Assembly (NCBI GenBank): GCA_026122225.1
Contig: JANEZZ010001497.1
Span: 744,001-808,000 of the forward strand
Direction of reading: 5' to 3'
From: Heloderma charlesbogerti
Taxonomy: Eukaryota > Chordata > Lepidosauria > Squamata > Helodermatidae
Length of the DNA: 64,000 nucleotides
The position numbers and the translations under genes are program-made. Shown one piece after another: positions 23,253-34,287 of the stretch. A model generated the notes under the pieces. That model saw only the letters and a program-made list of their open reading frames with translations. It did no database searches and was not told where the DNA came from. Positions within the stretch are counted from its first letter, which is position 1, and each line of letters starts with the position of its first letter.

Positions 23253-23423
23253 AATAAGCAATATACATACCTTTTGCAATGAATGTAATGCATTCTATCA
23301 TTACTTCCTCATGTACACATCTTTGTATACATTTTTTTTTTAAATGGGAGACTTCCATTGCAAAATTCAGAGAAATGTGAATTTCAAAGGATTACTGAGT
23401 TTCTGTTTGGATCATTATTCAAA

Positions 23424-23885
23424 GGTGCAAACCCCCTTACCTGGAGTCTGCTGGGGGTTCTGTGGTGGGGGAGGCGATTCAGTCCTCCCCCCTGGAATCC
23501 TCCCAGGCTGGCTCCACTCAGCGGCAACTCCATGGAGCCGCTGGCCACAGCCAGTCTTCGGATGCAAATGGCGTCTGGCCTAGCAGATGCCATTTGCATC
23601 CCTTCCCATGATAGGCTATGTAAATCTTTACTTAGCCTATCACAGGAAGGGGAAGGGACGCAAATGGCGTCCGCTAGGCAGGACACCATTTGTGTCTGAA
23701 GACCGGCCGTGAATGGACCCGGCTGGACCCAGGTGCTGGACCCAGCAGTGCCAGGCAGGATCTGGCCAGGTCAGACTTTGCAGGGTGGTGGGGTGGGGCG
23801 GTCCGTTCCACCACAGACTTCAGGGGGGGCCGATTCTAAGAATCCGCCCCCCCAGAGTCTGTGGCGGAATTCTCTGCCATCCCTA
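23424..23885. mobile_element. PH element 18, left end degraded
   Basis: The right terminus CTCTGCCATCCCTA is intact. The left end retains only a CAAACCCCCTTACCTGG remnant. It carries a single GATAGGCTATGTAAA hairpin enclosed in GCAAATGGCGTC half-sites. Confidence 0.7.
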
Positions 23886-24004
23886 GAACATGTTAAGCAG
23901 TGGAAGCTGCTGGTCCTTGAATGGATCCCCAAAATATATTCAGCATTTTGGATAGCTCCTTTGGGGTTCTGGCTAGTTCTGACTGAAACTTGGCTGCAAG
24001 GCGG

Positions 24005-24755
24005 AGTTTGGCGGAGAATTTCTCCCCGAAACTTCGGGGGGCCGAGCGCCAACGTGTTCGAACAAGTTTCGGGGAGAAATCCTCTGCACCCCCCCACCCC
24101 CGCACCCCCCCCCGGACGGGACTTACCTTTGCCGAATGTCCCTCCCGGTGGCAGGTCCGGCCAGCGGTTCGGCAGCTGTTCGTGCGGGGTGGGAGCGGCA
24201 GCCGGTCTTTTGACCGGCTGCTGCCACCGCCATTCCAACAAAAGAAAAAAACAAACGCCCCCGTGATAGGCTACGTGACGATTAACATAGCCTATCACGG
24301 CTAGATTTGCAAAGTCAGCCGTGATAGGCTACGTCAATCGTCACGTAGCCTATCACGGGTGACTTAAAAAAAAAAAAAGCGTGTACGGATAATGGCGGCC
24401 CCCATAGGGAGCCACCATTCCCGTTCCTTATTTGGTCGCTGTAGTCTACGTAAAGATTTACGTTGACTATGGCAAAAATAAGGGCAACTTATTAAAATAA
24501 GGGCAACTTTGCAGATCTAGCCGTGATAGGCTATGTTAATCGTCATGTAGCCTATCATGGGGGCGTTTTTTTTTTTTTTAACTTTCGAGTTCGCGGCTGG
24601 GCGAGGCGGGAAGCCTCCTCTCCGGCCTGAATTTCGGTTGGGGCGAGGCGGGAAGCCTCCTCCCCGGCCTGAATTTCGCGGGGGGAGCAGCGAAGCGCCT
24701 CCCCCCCACCGCGAACAAGCTTCGGCGAAAGGTAAGGGACTTTCGTCCACCCCTA
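24005..24755. mobile_element. PH element 19, left end degraded
   Basis: The left terminus lacks TAGGGA but continues TGGCGGAGAATTTCTCC. The right terminus TTTCGTCCACCCCTA is intact. An internal deletion has removed half of the central palindrome: only one TAGTCTACGTAAA hairpin remains near 24440. Confidence 0.7.
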
Positions 24756-25071
24756 CTTCTGATCGCTCTTGTTGTTGTTTTTAAATAATAATTAAAAAAA
24801 TCACTTTGCTGAAATAGTGGCAATCTAAACTTGTGCAAGAGCTATCTTTTTTTCTTTCTTTTTTTAAGGGTACAGGGATGTCTTGTCTTTCTCAAAAAGC
24901 CTTGGTGTTTTCCTGCTCTAGTCCTCAGAATGTTTAGAATCCTGTGACAGTTCTCATTTCAACAGGATGCAGATCAACTTTAAAAGAGGGTGTTTGGCTG
25001 AACTGACTTGTGGATTGTATTGTAAAGTGGAACTCAAGAGTGTGGCTTCATAAATACACATGACCCTTTAC

Positions 25072-25613
25072 TAGGGATGCATGAATCCACCTCCATCTAG
25101 GTTCTCTGGGCATCTGCCAGTCCCTGCCCCAGCTCGCCGGTCCCTGGACTGTATTCGAGCCCCTCCCATGCTCAGCAAGCAGCCCTTGCTTACCCCAGAA
25201 TCCTCATCAAGCTCTGCGGTTGCCATGTTTTGAAAAATAAAACAGGGATTGCAAGATCGAACATATTTTCACATGTGCAAAATGCACATATTTGCAAATG
25301 CACATACTTGTGTGTGCACAAAGATGTGCATTTTACAAAAATGTGCATTTTTGTGCAAACGCAAAAATGCGCATTCACAAAAATGCACATTTTTGAGCTT
25401 ACGCAAATATGCACATTTTTGCGATTGCCATTGTATTTTTCAAAAAATGGTGACCATGGAGCTCGACGAGGCAACTAGGGTGAGTGGGGCCCAGTCACCA
25501 TGCATGGGCAGGGGATGAGTGGGGGCAGGGGCTCAGTGAGTGGGGTTTGGGGGTGCAGACAGGAGGGGTTCCTCCCAATTCCTGGATGAAATCTGGCCCC
25601 CGCACCATCCCTA
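25072..25613. mobile_element. Non-autonomous hAT, TAGGGATGCATGAATCC family
   Basis: Ends TAGGGATGCATG and CACCATCCCTA are flanked by a perfect duplication, CCCTTTAC. The middle (25255-25445) is a run of alternating TGCACATTTTTG and CAAAAATGC words able to fold on itself. A related, larger copy lies at 42876-43968. The interval 24756-25071 before it shows no feature. Confidence 0.8.
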
Positions 25614-26272
25614 CCCTTTACTTCCCTGGGAGTACTTGCCATTGAATTTACTGGGGCTGAGTAAAGATCAGGAAAGAGAGGTGCAGTAACTTTAACATTC
25701 GGCTTTACCCCCAGTTTCCAGGCACCAGAGTATCTTTACATAATGGTAAGTGACTTAGGGCTAGAGTTACTGCTGAGTCCTAGACTGCACAGCTATAGAA
25801 ACAACCTACCTTTATGGAACTTATCACTATTGGATCCCCTTCTCTCCAATTCATTGTTGACAAACTTATTTTAAATCATTTATTTATGCGGATGCTTGTT
25901 TTGCTTCCTTCCCCTCTTCTCCTTTCCGTGTTACATAAATCCTAATTCTTGCTTTATAAGTTACTCACTATTTCCCCCCACATCTGATTTGTGGAAACAG
26001 GCCTCCTGATGGGCTGGAAGCAATGTGGGCTGGTTTGTGGTCAGCATCTTTCTCTCTTATCTGCTACTGAATGAACCCAGGTCCCATATTTCACCCCACT
26101 CCACAGTTGCTGCTAGGGAAAATAGCTACCATCTGTGTGGATGGTATTGGTTGCCAGTTGGGTACTCATAATGAGGAATGGGAGCTTCAATGGCATGATA
26201 TCTTCAGCTACATAGGTTTGATGCACTATTCCAGCAAAGAGGAAAATCTGGAAATTTTGCAAGCATTGTGAT

Positions 26273-26848
26273 TAGGGCTATGCACTGCTTCGGCCCGAGG
26301 CCCAAACCCTGACTTGAAGCGGGCCACTTCGAGTCATTTTGTGCCCCTTCCAAGGCGAAGCAGAGGGGGCACGAAGTGACCTAGAGTGGGTTGGGGGATC
26401 ACCAAAGCACTCTTTGTGCTTCGGAAGTTCGGCCCCCAGCCCATCCCCCGTGCCCCCCCCAGCACCTCCAGGTCCTTACCTAGGCCACCTTCACCGCCAC
26501 CATCTCCTGAGGCCTGGATGCGCAGCGACTCTTCTTGCAGGGAGTCACCATTTTTAAAATGGCAACTTCCTGGAACTTCCAGGATGTTGCCATTTTAAAA
26601 ATGGTGACTCCTGGAAAGAAGATGAGTCGCTGTGCATCCAGGCCTCAGGAGATGGTGGTGGCAGCAAAGACAGCAGCAGCGGCAGTGGCAAAGGGGGGAC
26701 CTTAAGTGGGGTTCGCCACCTGAACCCCGCTTCAGGTTCATGGCTGAGTCAGGTCAGCCCCCCCCAATCTGCCTGAGCCGGATTGGGCCCAACTTGGAAG
26801 CAGCAAAGCAACTTCTGAGTCAGCTCGGGGGGGCCCTGCACAGCCATA
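26273..26848. mobile_element. Non-autonomous hAT, TAGGGCTGTGCA family, reverse copy
   Basis: Ends TAGGGCTATGCA and TGCACAGCCATA are flanked by ATTGTGAT and ATTGTGAC. It is inverted relative to 8480-9110. It contains its own palindrome at about 26520-26628 (GCGACTCTTCTTGCAGGGAG with a mirrored partner). Confidence 0.8.
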
Positions 26849-27146
26849 ATTGTGACCATTCCAGTCTTAGCTCAGAATTTCCATACATTTTGGTGTTTGC
26901 TTGAAAAGTATATAGCCTAAGCCTTTTTTCTTTTTCTTTCTTGTGGTCAACTGTAGTTTTTTTGTTCATTGACTACTTCCAATGAAGTGAGTTTTGAATA
27001 TATTTTCAGGTTAATGTACTGTATTCCAGTTTAATGTAGTGTACAGTATTGCCTCTCTTTTGCACATGATGTCTTCATATAGAGTAATGAACCAAGAGTT
27101 TTTGCCATCACAGCGATTGCATCAGGATCGTTAATGCACAGGGCTT

Positions 27147-28635
27147 TGTTGTTGTTGTTCAGTCGTTCAGTTGTGTCCGACTCTTTGTGACCCCATGGAC
27201 CATAGCACGCCAGGCCTTCCTGTCCTGCACTCTCTCCCAGAGTGTGCTCAAGTTCATATTCATTGCATCAGTGATGCTATCTAGCCATCTCATACTCTGC
27301 CGTCCCCTTCTCCTTTTGCCTTCAGTCTTTCCCAGCATCAGGGTCTTTTCCAGAGAGTTTTCTCTTCGCATTAGGTGGCCAAAATATTTGAGCTTCAGCT
27401 TCAGTATCTGTCCTTCCAATGAGCACTCAGGGTTGATTTCCTTTAGGATGGACTGATTTGACCTCCTTGCAGTCCAGGGTCATCAGAGTCTTCTCCAGCA
27501 CCACAGTTCGAAAGCATCAATTCTTCGGCGCTCAGCCTTCCTTATAGTCCAGCTCTCACAGTCACACATTACTACTGGGAAAACCATAGCTTTGATTAGA
27601 CGGACCGTTGTCGGCAATGTGATGTCTCTGCTTCTGACTATGCTGTCTAGCTTTGCTATAGCTTTCCTCCCAAGGAGCAAGCGTCTTTTAATTTCATAGC
27701 TACAGTCACCATCTGCAGTGATCTTGGAGCCCAAGAAAGTAAAATCTGTCACTGCTTCCACTTCTTCCCCTTCTATATGCCAGGAATTGATGGGGCCAGA
27801 TGCCATGATCTTCGTTTTTTTAATGTTGAGTTTCAAACCAGCTTTGGCACTCTCCTCTTTCACCCTCAACAAGAGGCTCTTTAGATCCTTCGCTTTCTGC
27901 CATTAGGGTGGTATCGTCTGCATATCGGAGGTTGTTGATAATTCTCCTGGCAATCTTAATTCCGACCTCTGATTCATCCAACCCAGCGTTTCTCATGATG
28001 TACTCTGCATATAAGTTAAATAAGCAGGGTGACAATATGCAGCCTTGTCATACTCCTTTCCCAATTTTGAACCACTCGGTTGTTCCATGTCTGGTTCTTA
28101 CTGTTGCTTCTTGACCCTCGTACAGGTTTCTCAGGAGACAGGTAAGGTGGTCTGGTACTCCCATCACTTTCAGAATTTGCCACAGTTTGTTGTGATCCAC
28201 ACAATCAAAGGCTTTAGCGTAGTCAATGAAGCAGAAATAGACGTTTTTCTGGAATTCTCTTGCTTTCTCCATGATGCAGCGAATGTTGGCGATTTGATCT
28301 CTAGTTCCTCTGCCTCTTCTAAACCCAGCTTGTACTTCCGGTAGTTCTCGGTTCGCATACTGCTGAAGCCTAGCTTGTAGGATTTTGAGCATCACCTTGC
28401 TGGCATGTGAAATGAGCGCAATTGTACGGTAGTTTGAACACTCTTTGGCGTTGCCCTTCTTTGGAACTGGAATGTAAACTGACCTTTTCCAGTCTTGCGG
28501 CCATTGTTGAGTGTTCCAAATTTGTTGGCATATTGAATGCAGCACTTTAACAGCAGAGCTGCATTCAATATACCAACAAATTTGGAACACTCAACAATGG
28601 CCGCAAGACTGGAAAAGGTCAGTTTACATTCCAAT
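27147..28635 (-). mobile_element. RTE-BovB LINE with inverted 5' end
   Basis: On the minus strand it encodes BovB reverse transcriptase pieces: WPQDWKRSVYIPVPKKG, FDCVDHNKLW and the LRYADDTTLMAES active site, then WTIRKAERRRIDAFELWCWR and KLKYFGHLMRR. It ends at a GTTGTTGTTGTT tail at 27147. Its first 75 bases are duplicated in inverse orientation at 28558-28632, the signature of twin priming. GGGCTT flanks both sides. Confidence 0.88.
28469..28632. repeat. 75-bp inverted repeat from twin priming
   Basis: Arms 28469-28543 and 28558-28632 are near-perfect reverse complements with a 14-base loop. Both are BovB sequence. This palindrome is unrelated to the PH hairpins. Confidence 0.85.
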
Positions 28636-29311
28636 GGGCTTATGTGTCAGTATTTCAAAGAGGCCTAAAAACAGGTGGCCATTCAGACTTTCAGAAGACA
28701 CAGAACCTTCTCTGCACTTTACATTCACCTTATTCATGCCCACACACCCCACCTTAGGCGTTTCCTTATGCGGAGAGCTTATATCAGTTTTTGGAGGAAT
28801 GCTGTCTGAGTCTCTGTGGCCCTCTGAATCCAAGTTGCTAACAAACCTTTGGGAGCGTTCATATTTGTACTGGGTTGATTTGGAGGAACCTCGCTTCCAT
28901 TTGGCATCTCCCGAATCTGGCTATATCTGCCTGATTCAGTTCATGTCTTGGCCAAACCCAAACCCCCTGTCTGGTATTTCAACTGGCAGTAGCTCTCCAA
29001 GGCCTGTCCCAGTTCTGGAAATGTGTTGTTGTTTGCTTGTGCTTCCCCAGCCATAGAAACATGGGAAGCTGCCTCATACTGAATTGGATCATTGGTCCAT
29101 CTAGGCCAGTACTGTTGACACTGACTGGCAGCAGCTCTCAAGGGTTTCTGGGTAGGATTTTTTTCCTAGGCCTACCTGGAGATGCCAGGCATTGAACAGG
29201 CATGCAAAGCAATGGCTCTGACACTTGCCTCCAGAACCTCCCTGGCTGTAAAATTGCCAGTCCTAATGGAATTACAAGGGGAATGTTTTATATTGAGGCC
29301 TTGGGTATTAT

Positions 29312-30185
29312 TAAGGATGGACGAAAGTCCCTTACCAGGTCCCGCAGCTGTTTTTGGTGTGGCGGGGAGGCGCTTTGGTTCTCCCCCCGAAATTCTTGGT
29401 GGGGGGGAGGCGCCCCATCCCTCCCCGCTGAAATTCTGGCTGGGGGGAAGCGCCCCATCTCCCCAGCCGCGAAATAAAAAGTTATGAAAAAAAACACGTG
29501 ATAGGCTACGTAACGATTTATGTAGCCTATCATGGCTCGATTTTCAAAGTCAGCCATGATAGGCTACGTAAATCGTTACATAGCCTATCATGGCTGACTT
29601 TGAAAAAAAAAAAGTGCATACGCAAATGGCGGCGCCCATGGGCGCCGCCATTTGCGTTCCTTATTTGGGCACGGGTAGTCTATGTAAAGATTTACGTAGA
29701 CTACGGTGAAAATAAGGGTAATGCAAATAGCGTTGCCCTTATTTTCGCTGTAGTCTACATACAACTTTATGTAGACTACCCGTGCACAAATAAGGAATGC
29801 AAATGGCGGCACCCATGGGCGCCGCTATTTGTGTACATGTTTTTTTTTTTTCAAAGTCAGCTGTGATAGGCTACGTAACGATTTACATAGCCTGTCATGG
29901 CTGACTGAAAATCTAGCCGTGATAGGCTACGTAAATCATTACGTAGCCTATCACGTGCTTTTTTTAAAAAATTATTTTACTGGGAAATGGCGGTGGCGGC
30001 AGCCAGTCGGAAGACCGGCCGCTGCTGCCGAAATGCCGCCGGGACCTGCTGCCAAAAGGGATATTCGACAGAGCTAAGTCCCATCCCGGGGGGGGGGCAG
30101 AGAAGTTCCCCACCAATTTCGGGGGGCCGAAAGCGTTGGCATTCAGCCTCCCGGAGATTCGTGGAGAAATTCTCCGCCATCCCTA
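29312..30185. mobile_element. PH element 20
   Basis: It runs from TAAGGATGGACGAAAGTCCC to CTCCGCCATCCCTA with a perfect duplication, GGTATTAT. The interior is a long palindrome centred near 29737, on the GCAAATAGCGTTGCCC hairpin. Confidence 0.9.
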
Positions 30186-30563
30186 GGTATTATAAGGTTT
30201 TGTTCCATCTGTATTTTTGTGAGAAGAGGAGTTGTCCCTGAAACCATGATTGATGGATGTCAGTGTTTATCTGGTATTTGCCACTTCCTTCAGGTATGTA
30301 TTCAGTATCAGAATCATAAGATGTTATTTAAGTGTGACTGGCATTACATTTCCCGTGTAATGTAAGTATGATGACTCCAAACCCAATAAATAAATGCCAT
30401 GTTGTGTTAAGCAGTTCTATGTTCACTCAAGCTCCAAAATGCTGAGAAATTACAGCTGTTAAGGGCTCTTAACTGATGCATGCCTTAGGTGATATTGGAC
30501 GGTATCCTATACCATGGCGAAGTCCCAGATTTGTCTTCCACTGAATAAACGTATGGAGTATAT

Positions 30564-30975
30564 TAGGGCTGTGCATGCCCCCCCAATTCACTTCAGATGC
30601 TGATTTGGACCTTCTGAATCAGTCCCACTTCACTTTGGACTGATTCATACCCAATCTGATTCGCTTCAGATTTAGATCCGAAGTGAGATTCGGATATCCA
30701 AATCATTTGGATTTGACATTTCCCCATTGACTTGCATTGGAGAACAGAAACAAACATAACGTTTTCAGTTTTTATGATAAATACATGAAATTTGGAGACC
30801 AGGAAGCCCCCTGGAGGTGATTCCACCTGACAAATTTCAGGCAGTTTGGCCTAGTAGTTTTTGTGCTAGGCACAGGTAATATGTGCTTTATTCAACACAA
30901 ACTCTCAAAGCAAAGAGCTACAACTTTTCACTGATCCCACAGAAGTGCATAAAATCTGGGAAACTGGCAGCCCTA
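30564..30975. mobile_element. Non-autonomous hAT fragment, TAGGGCTGTGCA family
   Basis: It starts TAGGGCTGTGCATGCCC and a CAGCCCTA end lies at 30975. No target-site duplication is visible, and the two ends may be from different copies. Bases 30976-31603 show nothing I can identify apart from a TA-rich stretch near 31430. Confidence 0.5.
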
Positions 30976-31603
30976 ATGCAGATGACTGAACCCCAAAACT
31001 CAGACAGTTTGGCCAAGTAGTTTTTGTGCTAGGTGCAGGTAAAATGTGCTGTTCTCAGAAACTCAGACCAAAGGTAAAGGAATAATCAGAGAAGTTAGGT
31101 GTTCAAGAGGTGATTAGGAGGAGGTCACTATCCTTAATCTCTAATGTAGGTTTTTTTGAAGTGCAAAATAACCTCTCTCCCTTAGTATTTTCCTATTCAG
31201 GAATTTCAGCTTCACACTGGATGACCTCAGGCTCTCTTTGGCTGAATGGAATACACATTACCTGGGGGAACAGGACTATCTGGAATGGGGCCTACCCAGC
31301 TTGGCCACCGGTGCTCCTGGTCCCACCAGCAACCACCTCTGCCCCTGCCAAGACCTGTTAGATGCCTCATATTAGGCTCACTTTGCCTCACAGTATACAA
31401 ACAAATTGTATACTGCTTTCCTCACTGTATATTATTATATATTGTATACAATGTATAATATGTGTAGTGCTTTGCCCAGTATATTGTATGGACGTGTGTG
31501 TAGTGCTTTGCCCACACATACAGCAGACACACAAACAAGAGCAAAGAAAGGAAATACAGAAAGGAAAACTATCTACAAGCTGGGGGGCGGTGGGAGTACA
31601 ATA

Positions 31604-32033
31604 TTGTTGTTGTTGTTCAGTCATTAAGTAGTGTCTGACTCTATGTGACCCCAAGGACTATAGTACGCCAGGCCTTCCTGTCCTGCACTCTCTCCCAGAG
31701 CGTGCTCAGGTTCATATTCATTGCATCAGTGATGCTATCTAGCCATCTCATCCTCTGCCGTCCCCTTCTCCTTTTGCATTCAGTCTTTCCCAGTGTCCGG
31801 GTCTTTTCCAGAGAGTTTTCTCTTCGCATTAGGTGGCCAAAATATTGGAGCTTCAGCTTCAGTATCTGTCCTTCCAATGAGCAGCCAGGGTTGATTTCCT
31901 TCAGGATGGACTGATTTGACTTCCTTGCAGTCCAGGGGACTCGTAAGAGTCTTCTCCAGCACCACAGTTCGAAAGCATCAATTCTTCGGCCTTCCTTATA
32001 GTCCAGTTCTCACAGCCATACATTACTACTAGG
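31604..32033 (-). mobile_element. RTE-BovB LINE, 3' part
   Basis: It has a GTTGTTGTTGTTCAG tail followed on the minus strand by the BovB C-terminus (KLQYFGHLMRR, MRWLDSITDAM). It matches 27147-27570 closely. A PH element interrupts it, and it resumes at 32874. Confidence 0.85.
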
Positions 32034-32873
32034 TAGGGATGTACAAAAGTCCCCTTACCTGGCTCCGCTGGGTTCCGCTGGAGGGGGGAGGTGCTCCGTC
32101 CCTCCCCTCGGAATCCTCGCTGGCTGGCTCCTCTCTGCAGGGATTCAGCAGAGCCACCGGCCGTCTCCACCAGCAGCTGGAAATCCGGCCACTGGCTAGC
32201 AGGTACGCAAATGGCGGCAGCTGTGGCCACCGCCGTTTGCATCCCTGTAGTCAGCCATGATAGGCTACGTAAAGACTTATGTAGCCTATCACATCTGGCT
32301 TAAAAAACAAAAACAAAAAGGTGCATACACAAACGGCAGTGGCTACGGCCGCCGCCATTTGTGTTCCTTATTTTTGGCCGTCTTAGTCTACGTAAATATA
32401 CTAAGATGGCAAAAATAAGGGGGAACGCAAATAGCATCCGCTACGCTATTTGCGTTCCCCTTATTTTCACCGTCTTAGTCTACATAAATATTTACGTAGA
32501 CTAAGATGGCCTAAAATAAGGAATTCAAATGGCGGCGACCGTAGCCGCAGCCATTTGCGTACGTGGTTTTTTTTTTTTTTAAACCCAGCCATGATAGGCT
32601 ATGTAAATATTTCCGTAGCCTATCACATTGTGGTTTTTTTTTTTTTAACAAGACTGCAAATGGCGGCGGCGGCAGCTGGTTGGAAGACCAGCCGCCGCAG
32701 CCACTGCCAGAGCCGCCGCTGCCCAGAAGAACTGCCTCAGGTAAGTCTCGTCCCGGGGGGGAACTGCGAGGTGGCGGGGGGGTGGCAGGCTGTTCCGCCA
32801 CAGATTTCGGGGGGCCGAATGCACTGGTATTCGGCCTCACCGAGATCCGTGGATGAATTCTCTGCCATCCCTA
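32034..32873. mobile_element. PH element 21, inside BovB
   Basis: It runs from TAGGGATGTACAAAAGTCCC to CTCTGCCATCCCTA. CTACTAGG and CTAATGGG flank it, both derivable from the CTACTGGG present in the uninterrupted BovB at 27569. Confidence 0.88.
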
Positions 32874-33302
32874 CTAATGGGAAAACTATAGCTTTGATTA
32901 TATGAACCTTTGTCAGCAAGGTGATGTCTCTGCTTCTTACTATGCTGTCTAGGTGTGCCATAGCTTTCCTCCCAAGGAGCAAGCATATTTTAATTTCATG
33001 GCTACAGTCACCATATGCAGTGATCTTGGAGACAAGAAAATAAAATCTGTCACTGCTGCCATTTCTTCCCCTTCTATATGCCAGGAAGTGATGGGGCCAG
33101 AGGCCATAATCTTAGTTTTGTTAATGTTGAGTTTCAAACCAGCTTTTGCGCTCTCCTCTTTCACCCTCAACAAGAGGGTCTTTCTGCCATTAGGGTGGTA
33201 TCGTCTGCGTATCTGAGGTTGTTGACAATTCTCCCGGCAATCTTAATTCCAACCTGTGATTCATCCAACCCGGCGTTTCTCATGATGTACTCTGCATATA
33301 AG
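32874..33302 (-). mobile_element. RTE-BovB LINE, reverse transcriptase part
   Basis: This continues the copy from 31604-32033 on the minus strand (LGRKAMAHLDSIVRSRDITL, SAKAGLKLNINKTKIMASGP). It stops at the PH element at 33303. Confidence 0.85.
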
Positions 33303-34287
33303 TAGGGATGTACGAAAGTCACTTACCTGGTCTCGCAGCTTGCTTCACGGTGGGGAGGAGGCGCTTCGCTTCTCCCCCCGAAGTTCAGGCCGGGGGGAGG
33401 CTTCCCACCTCGCCCGTCCAAAATTCAGGCTGGGGGGAGAGGCTTCCCGCCTCGCCCGGCCAAAATTCAGGCCGGGGAGAAGCGCCCCGTCTCCCCGGCC
33501 GCGAACTTCAAAAGAAAAGTAAAAAAAAAAGAAAAAGCCCCGTGATAGGCTACGTAATGATTTACGTAGCCTATCATGGATAGATCTGCAAAGTCAGCCA
33601 TGATAGGCTACATTAATTGTCACGTAGCCTATCACGGGTGACTTTCGAAAAAAAAAAAAGCGCGTACGCAAATGGCGGCCCCCATAGGGAGCTGCCATTC
33701 ACATTCCTTATTTGGTCCCTGTAGTCTACGTAAAGATTTATGTAGCCTATCACGGCTGACTTTGAAAAAAAAAAAAGCGCATATGTAAATGGCGGCGCCC
33801 ATGGGCGCCACCATTTGTGTTCCTTATTTTGGCATGGGTAGTCTACATAAATATTTACGTAGACTATGGCAAAAATAAGGGCAACGCAAATAGCGTTGCC
33901 CTTATTTTCGCCCAAGTCTACGTAAATATTTACGTAGACTACCCGTGCCAAAATAAGGAACTCAAATGGTGGCGCCCATGGGCGCCGCCATTTGCATATG
34001 CGCTTCCCCCCCCCAAAGTCAGCCATGATAGGCTACGTAAACACTTACCTGGCCTATCATGGCTGACTGCAGGCGAGGGACGCAAACGGCGGTGGCTACA
34101 GCTGCCGCCATTTGCATCCCAACAGGACAACAGGATTCATGGCCGGAGAGATGAGGCGCTCCCCCACTGCCAGAATTTCATCGGGGAGGGATGGGGCACC
34201 TCCCCCCCAGCCAGAATTTTAGTGGGGAGGGACGGGGCACCTCCCCCCCACCGCTTCGGGATCAGGTAAGTGACTTTCGTCCATCCC
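33303..34287. mobile_element. PH element 22
   Basis: It begins TAGGGATGTACGAAAGTC and ends TTTCGTCCATCCC, lacking the final TA. Both termini are of the ACGAAAGT type, unlike most copies, which pair that type with the GGCGGAGAATT type. No target-site duplication is left because CR1 sequence starts directly after it. The interior palindrome is centred near 33893. Confidence 0.8.

Larger units (their letters stand above)
26950..28760 (+). promoter_or_regulatory. Paralogous defensin promoter region, copy B, split by a BovB LINE
   Basis: The two halves (26950-27146 and 28636-28760) match the promoter at 45.74-45.98 kb and copy A near 8.1-8.4 kb. They are separated by a BovB insertion flanked by GGGCTT repeats. 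The TATA position is degraded to TAAAAACA near 28666. No signal exon follows, so this copy is probably inactive. Confidence 0.55.
25690..30563. repeat. Segmental duplication, copy B
   Basis: This is the partner of 6118-10563. It is empty at the sites of the PH element at 6623 and the hAT at 8480. It has its own insertions: a hAT at 26273, a BovB at 27147 and a PH element at 29312. It ends where another hAT starts at 30564. Confidence 0.7.

Noticed and set aside
25190..25518. Cysteine/histidine-rich open frames that resemble zinc fingers
   Set aside because: They arise from repeated TGCACATTTTTG words read in several frames on both strands, without finger spacing.
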